Source: Desulfobulbaceae bacterium (GTDB lineage Bacteria; Desulfobacterota; Desulfobulbia; Desulfobulbales; Desulfocapsaceae). From it: a stretch of 7,979 bases of DNA. The stretch is taken from positions 1-7,979 of the forward strand of contig JAIRRG010000164.1 in the NCBI GenBank assembly GCA_031256095.1, written 5' to 3'. Shown piece after piece: positions 1 to 6,977 of this stretch; within the stretch, counting starts at the first letter, position 1; every line of letters begins with the position of its first letter. The notes beneath the pieces were generated by a model that was not told the DNA's origin, made no database searches, and saw nothing but the letters and a program-made list of their open reading frames with translations. Both the position numbers and the translations under genes were made by a program.

Positions 1-1245
1 GAAGACCGGATTCGAAACCCCGACCCGCTGCATGGCCTGGATAATCTTGCCGGGTAAGGCACCGATATAGGTACGGCGATGTCCCCGTATTTCCGCCTCG
101 TCGCGAACGCCGCCCAAGGAAAGCCTGGCGAATTCGCGATTCATAGCCCGCGCGATCGATTTACAGATCGAGGTCTTGCCGACACCCGGCGGCCCAACCA
201 GACAGAGGATCGGTCCCTTGATTTTTTTCACCTGCGCCTGCACGGCCAGGTATTCGAGGATGCGTTCTTTCGGTTTTGCCAGGCCATAGTGGTCTTCGTC
301 AAGAATCCTCTCGGCTTTGACAATGTCGATGCGCGAGCGGCTTTTTTTCAGCCACGGCAAATGGACGATGCAGTCGATGTAGTTGCGCACCACCGTGGTT
401 TCGGCTGACATCGGCGGCATATTGCGCAATTTTTTCAACTCCTTCAGAGCCTTGTCGCGCGCCTCCTCTGGCATCTCTTTGCTCTTCAGCGTCGCTTCCA
501 GTTCGCTCAATTCGTCAAGGCCATCCTCGTTTTGGCCCATTTCCTTCTGGATTTCCCGCACCTTTTCGTTCAGATAGTAATCGCGCTGGTTTTTACTCAA
601 CCTGGCCTTGACTCTGGTACTGATGTCGCGCTCGAGATTGGCCACCTCGGTTTCCCGGTGAATGGCGGTCAGTACCATTTCGATACGGTCGATCAGCGGT
701 AGACACTCAAGAATTTCCTGTTTCTCCTCGGCTTTCAGGGGCAGATGGGCGCAGACGACATTGACGAGCTTCAGCGGCTCGGCGATCTGGGCCAGGTTTT
801 TCACCACTTCTTTGGGAATTTTCTTGTTGTTCTCGGCGAATTCAGCAAAGCTCCGCTGGAGTTCGCGGTCGTGGGCCAGCAGGTCGGGGCCCGCCTCGAC
901 CACTTCTTCAATTTGTTCCACTTCGGCCAAAAACAGGTCGCCTTCCAGCGGCAGATAGCGCAACACCCTGACTCTCCCCTTGCCCTCGACCAGCGCTTTG
1001 ACGGTGCCGTCGGGCAGGCGCAGAAGCTGCATCAGCGAAGCCCGCGTCCCGAATTTATACAGATCGTCGCCACCGGGATCATCGACCCCGGCATGTTTCT
1101 GGGCAACCAGCAGGATTTCCAAATGCTTTTCCCGCGCGTATTCTAGCGAGGCGATCGATTTTTTACGCCCGACGACCAAAGGCGCCATCATATGCGGAAA
1201 AACGACAATATCCCGCAACGGCATGACAGGATAGAAGTGGGTCAC
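1..1245 (-). CDS. lon: Lon ATP-dependent protease, 5' part (cut by the window edge)
   Basis: Lon is a cytoplasmic homohexameric AAA+ serine protease that degrades misfolded proteins and unstable regulators, including many antitoxins. The reading frame is open for 415 codons from a GTG at 1245 to the window edge. The start is set by AAGGAGA six bases upstream and by the typical Lon opening PVMPLRDIVVFPHM. Residues about 5-200 are the substrate-binding LON domain, followed by a charged helical stretch containing YYLNEKVREIQKE. The AAA+ module begins with Walker A GPPGVGKT at about 351-358. The last visible residues, GVSNPVF, normally sit just before the Walker B LLDEID, so the rest of the ATPase and the Ser-Lys protease domain lie outside. 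The gap to the clpX stop codon is 15 bases, so co-transcription with clpX is likely. I see no frameshift. Confidence 0.97.
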   Translation of the reverse strand, partial: MTHFYPVMPLRDIVVFPHMMAPLVVGRKKSIASLEYAREKHLEILLVAQKHAGVDDPGGDDLYKFGTRASLMQLLRLPDGTVKALVEGKGRVRVLRYLPLEGDLFLAEVEQIEEVVEAGPDLLAHDRELQRSFAEFAENNKKIPKEVVKNLAQIAEPLKLVNVVCAHLPLKAEEKQEILECLPLIDRIEMVLTAIHRETEVANLERDISTRVKARLSKNQRDYYLNEKVREIQKEMGQNEDGLDELSELEATLKSKEMPEEARDKALKELKKLRNMPPMSAETTVVRNYIDCIVHLPWLKKSRSRIDIVKAERILDEDHYGLAKPKERILEYLAVQAQVKKIKGPILCLVGPPGVGKTSICKSIARAMNREFARLSLGGVRDEAEIRGHRRTYIGALPGKIIQAMQRVGVSNPVF

Positions 1246-1260
1246 GGCGGTCTCCTTGCT

Positions 1261-2533
<1,273 letters not shown>

Positions 2534-2544
<11 letters not shown>

Positions 2545-3148
2545 GGTTGTCGTCCCCGGTTATATCCTCGCGGCTGGCCAGCACCTTGTCAACGATGCCA
2601 TAGCTCACGGCTTCGCTGGCGTTCATGAAATTGTCGCGTTCGGTATCCTGACTGATTTGATCTGTTTTTTTGCCGGTGTGCCGGGCCAGGATGCGGTTCA
2701 GTTCGTCCCGCGTCCGCATCATTTCTTTGGCGTGGATGCCGATGTCAGTCGCCTGCCCGTGGAAACCGCCAAGCGGCTGATGAATCATAATGCGGGAATG
2801 CGGCAGCGAGTAGCGTTTTCCCGCCGCGCCCGCCGCCAGAAGCAGCGCCCCCATTGAGGCCGCCTGCCCTATGCAGAGTGTCGATATGTCGGACTTCACA
2901 TACTGCATCGTGTCGTAGATGGCCATGCCGGCCGTCACCGATCCACCTGGGGAATTGATGTAGAAAGTAATATCTTTGTCTGGATCGTCGGCTTCGAGAA
3001 ACAGCAGTTGGGCGACGATGACGTTGGCGACATCATCGTTCACCGGCGAGCCGAGGATGACGATACGCTCCTTCAAGAGCCGGGAATAAATATCGAAAGC
3101 CCGCTCACCCCTGGGGGTCTGCTCAACCACCATTGGTACAAGATTCAT
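2534..3148 (-). CDS. clpP: ClpP, proteolytic subunit of ClpXP
   Basis: ClpP forms the tetradecameric serine-protease barrel that degrades proteins unfolded by ClpX. The predicted 204 residues have the usual length. The catalytic triad is Ser98 in GQAASMGA, His123 in MIHQP and Asp172 in ERDNFM, the standard spacing. The substrate-strand motif INSPGGSV is at about 64-71. I chose the ATG at 3148 (MNLVPMVVEQT) because GGAGGG lies about six bases upstream and other ClpP proteins begin with a similar NLVPMVVEQT sequence. The frame can be extended to 3178, but that start has no family support. The N-terminus seems to need at most a short propeptide cut. clpX overlaps its 3' end. A 120-base gap with a candidate promoter separates it from tig. 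Confidence 0.98.
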
Positions 3149-3214
3149 GATGTCCCTCCAAAAAAGAGAAGACCGCAACGGAAGGTATCCGGCGCGGTCA
3201 GGATAACTGTGGAA

Positions 3215-3243
3215 AATATGGGCACGAATTAGCCATCTGTCTA
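3215..3243 (-). promoter_or_regulatory. Candidate clpP promoter
   Basis: On the minus strand TAGACA (3238-3243, five of six matches to the sigma-70 -35 box) is separated by 17 bases from CATATT (3215-3220, four of six). The -10 region also reads CCCATAT, which resembles the heat-shock (sigma-32) -10 consensus, but I find no CTTGAA at the proper distance. The predicted transcript would have a leader of about 60 bases with a GACCGC/GCGGTC stem (3171-3176 and 3194-3199). This would let clpP-clpX-lon be expressed separately from tig. Confidence 0.4.
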
Positions 3244-3259
3244 CCCCGGCCTGGCGGGG
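3244..3259 (-). other. Weak GC hairpin after tig
   Basis: CCCCG and CGGGG can pair around a six-base loop about 10 bases after the tig stop codon. There is no U-run on the minus strand after the hairpin, so it is not a standard intrinsic terminator. It might attenuate read-through from tig into clpP. The sequence immediately after it is the candidate clpP -35 box. Confidence 0.25.
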
Positions 3260-3268
3260 CGGCGGGGG

Positions 3269-4639
3269 TTATTGACCGCCTTCGCTGGACGTTGCCGGCG
3301 GCAGTTCCATGGGCGGTTCCGTGGGCGGTTCCGCAGGCGGCTCGACCGGCGCCGCTCCAGCGTCTTTTATCGCCGCCGCTCCTTTGAGAAAATTGAGAAT
3401 TTTTTCATTCAAGAGTTCGTTCATCAGGGGCAGGAGATCATCGCGGCTCTTGAAAAATTCTTTCACCTCGGCAACCGACATGCGATACTGATCGCCGATG
3501 CGCTTGAAACCACGCTCCATATCGGCGTCATCGACCTTGATGCTTTCCACTTCGGCGATTTTTTTCAAGATAAAATCGCCGCGCACCCGTTGCACGGCCA
3601 TTTTCTGGCTGTTTTCGGCGAGCCTCTTCAAATCCATGCCCGCTTTCTCAGGCGTTATGCCGAGCTTTTTCAGCCGGTCCTCCGTCTCTTTTACCATTTG
3701 CCGGACTTCAAAATCGACCAGACGTTTCGGCACCTCGAAATCGTGCCGGGCCAGCAGCGTCTCCATCATTTTATCAACGAACGCGCCCTCGGATTGCTCG
3801 AGGCGGTCTTTCATCCGCCGCTCGCGGATGGAAAATTTCAGGTCGTCAAGGGTGTTGAAAGTCTTGCTGACATCTTTGGCGAATTCGTCGTCAATTTCCG
3901 GCAGCAAGCGTTCTTTCAACTCTTTCAGCTTGATGTGAAATTCAATGTTCCGCCCCTGCAAAAATGGGTTGGGATGGCTCTCCGGATAGTCAAGGGTGTG
4001 GCGGGTCTCTTCGCCTTTTTTCAGGCCGACCAATTTCTTTTCCAACTCCAGGTCGAGCTTGCCAGATCCCAGTTCCAGCGAAAAATCGCTGTTTTTTAGC
4101 TGTTTGATCGGATTGCCTTTGAAATAACCCTGAAAATCGATCACCACCACGTCGCCTTCTTGCGCCGGGCGGTCACCGGCGTCGCGCAGTGAGGCCAGCT
4201 CACGGCGCAGCTTTTCCATTTCCGCCGCCACTTCCTCGTCGCTGATGGTAATCACCGGCCTTTCCACTTCAATGCCTTTGTATTCAGCCAAGGTGAAAAC
4301 CGGGCGGATTTCCACCGCCGCTTCGTAGGTAAAGGAACCGTCAGGATTATATTTGAAATCGGTGACATCAGGATGCGTCACCGGGTCGATATCTTCCTTG
4401 TCAATGGCGTCGAAATAGCTTTCTTGAATCAGTTTTTCCGCCAGGTCGGCTTCAATCTGCGGTTTGTAGTTCTTTTCGATGACGGCCATTGGCACCTTGC
4501 CTTTGCGGAAACCGGCCATCCTGGCGTTCTGGCGGACGTTTTCATATTCGGCCTTCAGTTTTGGGCTGACCTCGGCGGCGGGCAGGGTGATGGTGATACT
4601 ACGGCCAAGGACGCCGGTTGACTGGATACTCACTTGCAT
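3269..4639 (-). CDS. tig: Trigger factor, ribosome-bound chaperone and prolyl isomerase
   Basis: Trigger factor binds the ribosome tunnel exit beside L23 and shields nascent chains; its middle domain is an FKBP-type prolyl isomerase. The 456-residue product carries the ribosome-docking signature GFRKGKVP at 43-50 in the N-terminal domain. The isomerase domain is at about 160-245, beginning near GDVVVIDFQGYFKG. The long helical chaperone domain follows. The protein is somewhat longer than the E. coli one (432) because it ends in a Pro/Glu-rich tail built on EPP repeats. The start ATG at 4639 has AAGGA nine bases upstream. It is the first gene of the tig-clpP-clpX-lon cluster and is divergent from the SDR gene. 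Confidence 0.97.
   Translation of the reverse strand: MQVSIQSTGVLGRSITITLPAAEVSPKLKAEYENVRQNARMAGFRKGKVPMAVIEKNYKPQIEADLAEKLIQESYFDAIDKEDIDPVTHPDVTDFKYNPDGSFTYEAAVEIRPVFTLAEYKGIEVERPVITISDEEVAAEMEKLRRELASLRDAGDRPAQEGDVVVIDFQGYFKGNPIKQLKNSDFSLELGSGKLDLELEKKLVGLKKGEETRHTLDYPESHPNPFLQGRNIEFHIKLKELKERLLPEIDDEFAKDVSKTFNTLDDLKFSIRERRMKDRLEQSEGAFVDKMMETLLARHDFEVPKRLVDFEVRQMVKETEDRLKKLGITPEKAGMDLKRLAENSQKMAVQRVRGDFILKKIAEVESIKVDDADMERGFKRIGDQYRMSVAEVKEFFKSRDDLLPLMNELLNEKILNFLKGAAAIKDAGAAPVEPPAEPPTEPPMELPPATSSEGGQ
3305..3340. repeat. 12-bp tandem repeat in the 3' end of tig
   Basis: Three 12-bp units (3305-3316, 3317-3328, 3329-3340), each a variant of TTCCgTGGGCGG on the plus strand, lie in tandem, with a more diverged fourth unit up to 3352. 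On the coding strand they encode a four-residue EPPx repeat in the trigger factor tail. The units keep the frame, so copy-number change would lengthen or shorten the tail without disrupting the gene. Confidence 0.75.
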
Positions 4640-4735
4640 GTCGGTAAATCCTTTAAGAATGGGTCAAAAAGAAACGGCATCGGCGGCGGCTCCCGTGCCT
4701 TTGGGCCGAGCGACGTAAAAAAACATGAAATAAGA

Positions 4736-4763
4736 ATACTACCCGGTTCATGCTGAAAAGCAA
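4736..4763 (-). promoter_or_regulatory. Possible tig promoter
   Basis: On the minus strand TTGCTT (4758-4763) and TAGTAT (4736-4741) are 16 bases apart, which implies a leader of about 90 bases before the tig ATG. Both boxes are imperfect, so this is only the best candidate in the 236-base tig/SDR divergent gap. For the SDR gene I see only a TATATT (4831-4836) without a convincing -35. A GCGCCC/GGGCGC inverted pair (4780-4785 and 4804-4809) lies between the two. Confidence 0.3.
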
Positions 4764-4875
4764 GGGCAATAAAGGTGGAGCGCCCGAGCACGGCCCCTGA
4801 AAAGGGCGCGTTCTTCGGCGCAATTTCGATTATATTGCTTGCTTTGCCAAGTCAACTCAAGCCTAGGTCAAGCAC

Positions 4876-5727
4876 ATGTCCCTGACTGCCAATACCGTTG
4901 TCCTTTTGCCCGGCGCCGCCCGCCCGATTGGCCGCGCCATCGCCAAACGTTTCGCTTTGGCTGGCTGCCGTCTCGTTATGCCAGTTTTCGACTGGCCGCA
5001 ATCGGTTGCCAGCCTGCGTGACGAATTTCCTGACAATAATTTGTTCTGGACACCCGACTGCGATTTGCGGTCGCCGCAACAGGTGGCGGCACTGTTCACC
5101 GGCATCAGCGAACGTTTTGCCGGTCTCGGCATTCTCATTAACAACATCGAACGCGGCGGTATGCCGGTGGTGCATGGCTCCTACGACTTGCCAGTCAATG
5201 CCGGGCAGTGGCAGCGGGAATTTGCCACGACCCTCGAAGCCAAACGCCTGCTCTTTGCGCACGCCCTGCCGCTGTTGCGACGAAATGCAGCGGCGGCGGT
5301 GGTCAATATCTCGTCGATAGCCGCCCGGTGTGGGCGTCATGGCGCCGCCGCGCCTTTTTTCAGCGACGGGTACAGCCTCGCCAACCGGGCCATCCAGGGG
5401 CTGACCGAAGCCTGGGCGCGCCAAGCCGCGCCTGCCGTCCGGGTCAATGAATTGATGCTGGGCTTCATCGCCTCCCGTCATGGCGAGGGCACACGGGGCT
5501 GGGAGGCCCTGAGCGCGGCGGAACGGGCGGCCCTTGACCACCATACGCCGCTTGGCCGCAGAGGTCTGCCGGAAGAAGTGGCTGAAGCCGTTTATTTCCT
5601 GGCGATGCAAGCGACTTACATGACTGGGGCGGTGGTCCGCATGGATGGCGGCTATATGCTGGGCGGCGAAGAAACGCCGCCACTGCCGCCGGGGATTCTG
5701 CCGGCGGCGGAACATCCGGCAGCCTAA
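4876..5727 (+). CDS. Short-chain dehydrogenase/reductase, divergent and pteridine-reductase-like
   Basis: The 283-residue product has the Rossmann-fold layout of classical SDR enzymes. The cofactor motif near the N-terminus is GAARPIG (13-19), closest to the TGxxxRxG form of pteridine reductases such as FolM/PTR1, with Pro in place of the first Thr. LINNIE (87-92) stands at the NNAG position. NISSIA carries the catalytic Ser at 146/147, and the catalytic Tyr is Tyr166 in DGYSLANRA. However, YxxxK reads YxxxN (Asn170), and the tetrad Asn aligns with Thr119. The C-terminal part has RVNELMLGFI, an LxxxG version of the usual RVNxxxPG, and VRMDGGYML. A Pro-rich tail of about 20 residues follows. 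Substrate is unknown. Activity may be altered or lost, making a binding role possible. The ribosome binding site is weak (AGG eight bases upstream). Its TAA stop lies at the edge of a repeat. Confidence 0.85.
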   Translation: MSLTANTVVLLPGAARPIGRAIAKRFALAGCRLVMPVFDWPQSVASLRDEFPDNNLFWTPDCDLRSPQQVAALFTGISERFAGLGILINNIERGGMPVVHGSYDLPVNAGQWQREFATTLEAKRLLFAHALPLLRRNAAAAVVNISSIAARCGRHGAAAPFFSDGYSLANRAIQGLTEAWARQAAPAVRVNELMLGFIASRHGEGTRGWEALSAAERAALDHHTPLGRRGLPEEVAEAVYFLAMQATYMTGAVVRMDGGYMLGGEETPPLPPGILPAAEHPAA

Positions 5728-5815
5728 CGAGAACGAAAGGAATCGAGATAATCACATCTCGAATAACAAACAATACCACCTTGGAAAAGAAAATACTCGC
5801 CGCCCCTCGTTGCCA
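5724..5815. repeat. 92-bp interspersed repeat, copy 1
   Basis: This stretch matches 7835-7927 with four substitutions and one single-base indel. It contains a TCGAGAT/ATCTCGA stem (5743-5749 and 5756-5762) with a six-base loop that is preserved in both copies. It starts with the bases CTAACGA, so the SDR stop codon TAA (5725-5727) is inside the repeat. It ends in the left arm and loop of the GCCCCTCGTT hairpin. There is no coding potential. Confidence 0.85.
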
Positions 5816-5827
5816 ACGAGGGCGGCG
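5798..5827. repeat. Palindromic hairpin repeat, copy 1
   Basis: CGCCGCCCCTCGTT pairs with AACGAGGGCGGCG around a GCC loop: 13 base pairs with one bulged C. It is the first of three well-formed copies of the same hairpin in the window (also 6011-6033 and 6854-6876). It lies 71 bases after the SDR stop and could stall or protect the SDR transcript, but no U-run follows on the plus strand. Confidence 0.8.
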
Positions 5828-5850
5828 GGGCACATTATGCTTCGCTTAAC

Positions 5851-5962
5851 CGTAGGGCACGTCGTGACACGCCGATAAAAGACAGTGTTTGGTAAAAATT
5901 ACCAAATATATCGACCGCCGCATTACGCTCGCGGCTGTGCCGCTGCGCTCATGCGCCCTACG
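5851..5962. repeat. 112-bp inverted-repeat element of the CGTAGGGC type
   Basis: The ends CGTAGGGCAC (5851-5860) and GCGCCCTACG (5953-5962) are inverted copies matching at 9 of 10 positions. Inside is a second palindrome, TTTGGTAA-AAA-TTACCAAA (about 5888-5906). The element is too short to code for anything and carries no transposase, so it looks like a non-autonomous or REP-like element. It joins the hairpin at 5798 through a GGGGCACATTATGCTTCG linker that is also present at 6879-6897. Confidence 0.65.
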
Positions 5963-6059
5963 CAGTCCGCCCTACCTCGCTTTACGACGTTAAAAACGCC
6001 TTGCCACTTAGCCCCTCGTTGCCAACGAGGGGCAACAGACAGGAGTCGAAAATTTTGTG
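5963..6059. other. Gene-free stretch, largely repeat-derived
   Basis: Between the end of the 112-bp inverted-repeat element and the end of the broken toxin gene I see no open frame with any support. The first 20 bases contain CCTACCTCGCT, also found at 7826-7836 beside another repeat. The only other structure is the isolated hairpin at 6011-6033. Confidence 0.6.
6011..6033. repeat. Palindromic hairpin repeat, copy 2
   Basis: GCCCCTCGTT and AACGAGGGGC pair perfectly (10 base pairs) around GCC. This copy stands alone, without the 92-bp unit or the inverted-repeat element. It lies 26 bases beyond the former toxin stop on the minus strand, where it could mark the end of the antitoxin-toxin transcript. 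Confidence 0.8.
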
Positions 6060-6332
6060 TCACGCCTCGAACAAATCGGCGTGTGACCCTGTACGAGCCA
6101 GATACAGGTTTGTTCCATCAACTCAATAGAGAAGCAGCCAATCCGCTTCTATGTGGGCATCCCAATGCGGTTTCCATTTTCCTTTGAGCGGATGGGCATT
6201 ATAGGAGGCGGGCAATGTTCGCTTCTCCACCAACAAGTCGACCAGTGCCTTGAGTTTGCCCATATCTTTGCCACGCTTTTACATACGTTTCACATCGCGG
6301 CGAAAACGGGCGGAAGAGGCAAGGCGCAACAT
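6060..6332 (-). pseudogene. YafQ/RelE-family mRNA interferase toxin, broken by two in-frame stops
   Basis: YafQ-type toxins are ribosome-dependent mRNA endonucleases. Read from the ATG at 6332 (two bases after the TAG of the antitoxin gene), this frame gives 90 codons and a final TGA. It aligns with YafQ over its length: RFRRDVKRM, KRGKDMGKLKALVDLL, HPLKGKWKPHWDAHIEADW, LYLARTGSHADLF. Codon 18 is TAA (6279-6281) and codon 70 is TGA (6123-6125). The TGA could come from CGA by one C-to-T change, and the TAA from GAA, AAA or CAA by one change. There is no frameshift. The residues equivalent to YafQ His50, His63, Asp67, His87 and Phe91 are still encoded (His47, His60, Asp64, His84, Phe88). The longest intact piece is about 46-51 codons, so no active toxin is expected unless stops are read through. 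Recent inactivation is the simplest reading; base errors in the assembly are the alternative. Confidence 0.85.
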
Positions 6333-6334
6333 GG

Positions 6335-6760
6335 CTATATGCCCAAATCTTTATACATATCTTCGGCAGTGTCATAAATCAGCCCGTTCTTTTCTCCGGC
6401 CTCATTCATGGCGGCGATGGTTTCCGCCTTCGGCATCATGAAGTGGCTGGGAATGCTGTGCAAGAGCACTGCCAACTTTTGCGCGTGCTTGTACGGCACG
6501 GCCCGCCGGTTCTTCTCAAATTCGGAAATATGGCTTTGCGGCAGCCCAATGGCCTCGGCCAGAGCTTTTTGCGTCATCCCCGCCCGCAGCCGCAGCGCCT
6601 GGAGCATTTTGCCGCCACGTTCAGTTTCCGGCATAGGCATGGAAGACTGTCCGCTCGTGTCGGTCATCATGCCACCAAGACGGTTGACCAGCTCCATCAC
6701 CAGAGGCAGACAATCTTTCGGGATGGTTATGTAAGCATGAATCCGTTGACCTGTAGGCAT
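6335..6760 (-). CDS. XRE-family antitoxin with a RelB/DinJ-like toxin-binding tail
   Basis: The 141-residue product has a helix-turn-helix domain at about 51-107 (MLQALRLRAGMTQKALAEAIGLPQSHISEFEKNRR in two parts: the helix pair and the recognition helix QSHISEFE). The C-terminus ETIAAMNEAGEKNGL and YDTAEDMYKDLGI (113-141) resembles the helix tails by which RelB/DinJ-type antitoxins wrap YafQ/RelE toxins. The N-terminal 45 residues are unrecognised. The start at 6760 has AAGGAGA close upstream; the frame runs on to 6886, but that part is repeat DNA and promoter. It should repress its own promoter through the 43-base operator at 6770-6812. The toxin partner immediately downstream is broken, which leaves this as an orphan antitoxin or a plain regulator. 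Assignment as antitoxin rests on context and tail; the HTH fold is clear. Confidence 0.85.
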   Translation of the reverse strand: MPTGQRIHAYITIPKDCLPLVMELVNRLGGMMTDTSGQSSMPMPETERGGKMLQALRLRAGMTQKALAEAIGLPQSHISEFEKNRRAVPYKHAQKLAVLLHSIPSHFMMPKAETIAAMNEAGEKNGLIYDTAEDMYKDLGI

Positions 6761-6769
6761 GGTTCTCTC

Positions 6770-6812
6770 CTTGTTTGTGAGATATTTTATACCATAATAT
6801 CCCACAAACAAG
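6770..6812. promoter_or_regulatory. Operator of the antitoxin-toxin operon (17-bp inverted repeat)
   Basis: CTTGTTTGTGAGATATT (6770-6786) and AATATCCCACAAACAAG (6796-6812) are inverted copies matching at 16 of 17 positions, separated by nine bases. The dyad covers the -10 box, the whole promoter spacer and part of the -35 box, so a dimer or tetramer of the XRE protein bound here would exclude RNA polymerase. It ends 9 bases before the start codon and overlaps the ribosome-binding region. Confidence 0.85.
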
Positions 6813-6815
6813 CAA
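6786..6815 (-). promoter_or_regulatory. Promoter of the XRE antitoxin operon
   Basis: On the minus strand TTGCTT (6810-6815) and TATAAA (6786-6791; five of six -10 matches) are 18 bases apart. The surrounding sequence is clearly more AT-rich than the genes. The start codon at 6760 gives a leader of about 20 bases. Confidence 0.7.
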
Positions 6816-6853
6816 GGTTCGCTCACCTTTATTCTGGCTGTCGAAATCCGCCT

Positions 6854-6876
6854 GCCCCTCGTTGCCAACGAGGGGC
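6854..6876. repeat. Palindromic hairpin repeat, copy 3
   Basis: This is identical in its 10-base-pair stem and GCC loop to the copy at 6011-6033. Here it is followed, as at 5798-5830, by the GGGGCACATTATGCTTCG linker and a CGTAGGGC inverted-repeat element. Confidence 0.85.
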
Positions 6877-6903
6877 GGCGGGGCACATTATGCTTCGGTC
6901 AAC

Positions 6904-6977
6904 CGTAGGGCGCGTCGTAACGCGCCGATAAAGGGTAGCCATTGGGAAAATTATCAAATATATTGGCGCATTACGCT
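6904..6977. repeat. Inverted-repeat element of the CGTAGGGC type, shortened copy
   Basis: It begins CGTAGGGCGCGTCG, like the element at 5851. GTAACGCGCCGATA (6917-6930) pairs with TATTGGCGCATTAC (6961-6974) at 12 of 14 positions. The 5851 copy continues beyond the corresponding GCATTACGC to a GCGCCCTACG end, which is missing here. The element ends within the stop codon of the vapC-type gene (6976-6978), so it fills the space between that gene and the XRE promoter. Confidence 0.7.

Noticed and set aside
3149..3178. Longer clpP start (MRSSLFWRDI)
   Set aside because: The GGAGGG and the family-typical MNLVPMV opening support the ATG at 3148.
3215..3243. Sigma-32 heat-shock promoter for clpP
   Set aside because: Only the CCCATAT half fits; no CTTGAA lies at the expected distance.
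3272..4099. 275-codon open frame on the plus strand inside tig
   Set aside because: It is antisense to a fully recognisable trigger factor and has no family resemblance.
4852..5715. 287-codon open frame on the minus strand opposite the SDR gene
   Set aside because: It shows no recognisable domain, and the plus strand carries clear SDR motifs in order; the high G+C opens antisense frames.
5798..6033. Hairpin copies read as a CRISPR array
   Set aside because: Only isolated palindromes with unequal, partly homologous spacing and no cas genes.
6060..6140. Frameshift near the end of the toxin gene
   Set aside because: An early reading suggested a lost base, but with the frame traced from the ATG at 6332 the tail LYLARTGSHADLF is in frame; the defect is the TGA at 6123-6125.
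6761..6886. N-terminal extension of the XRE protein up to 6886
   Set aside because: It would translate the hairpin repeat, the operator and the promoter; AAGGAGA before the ATG at 6760 decides the start.
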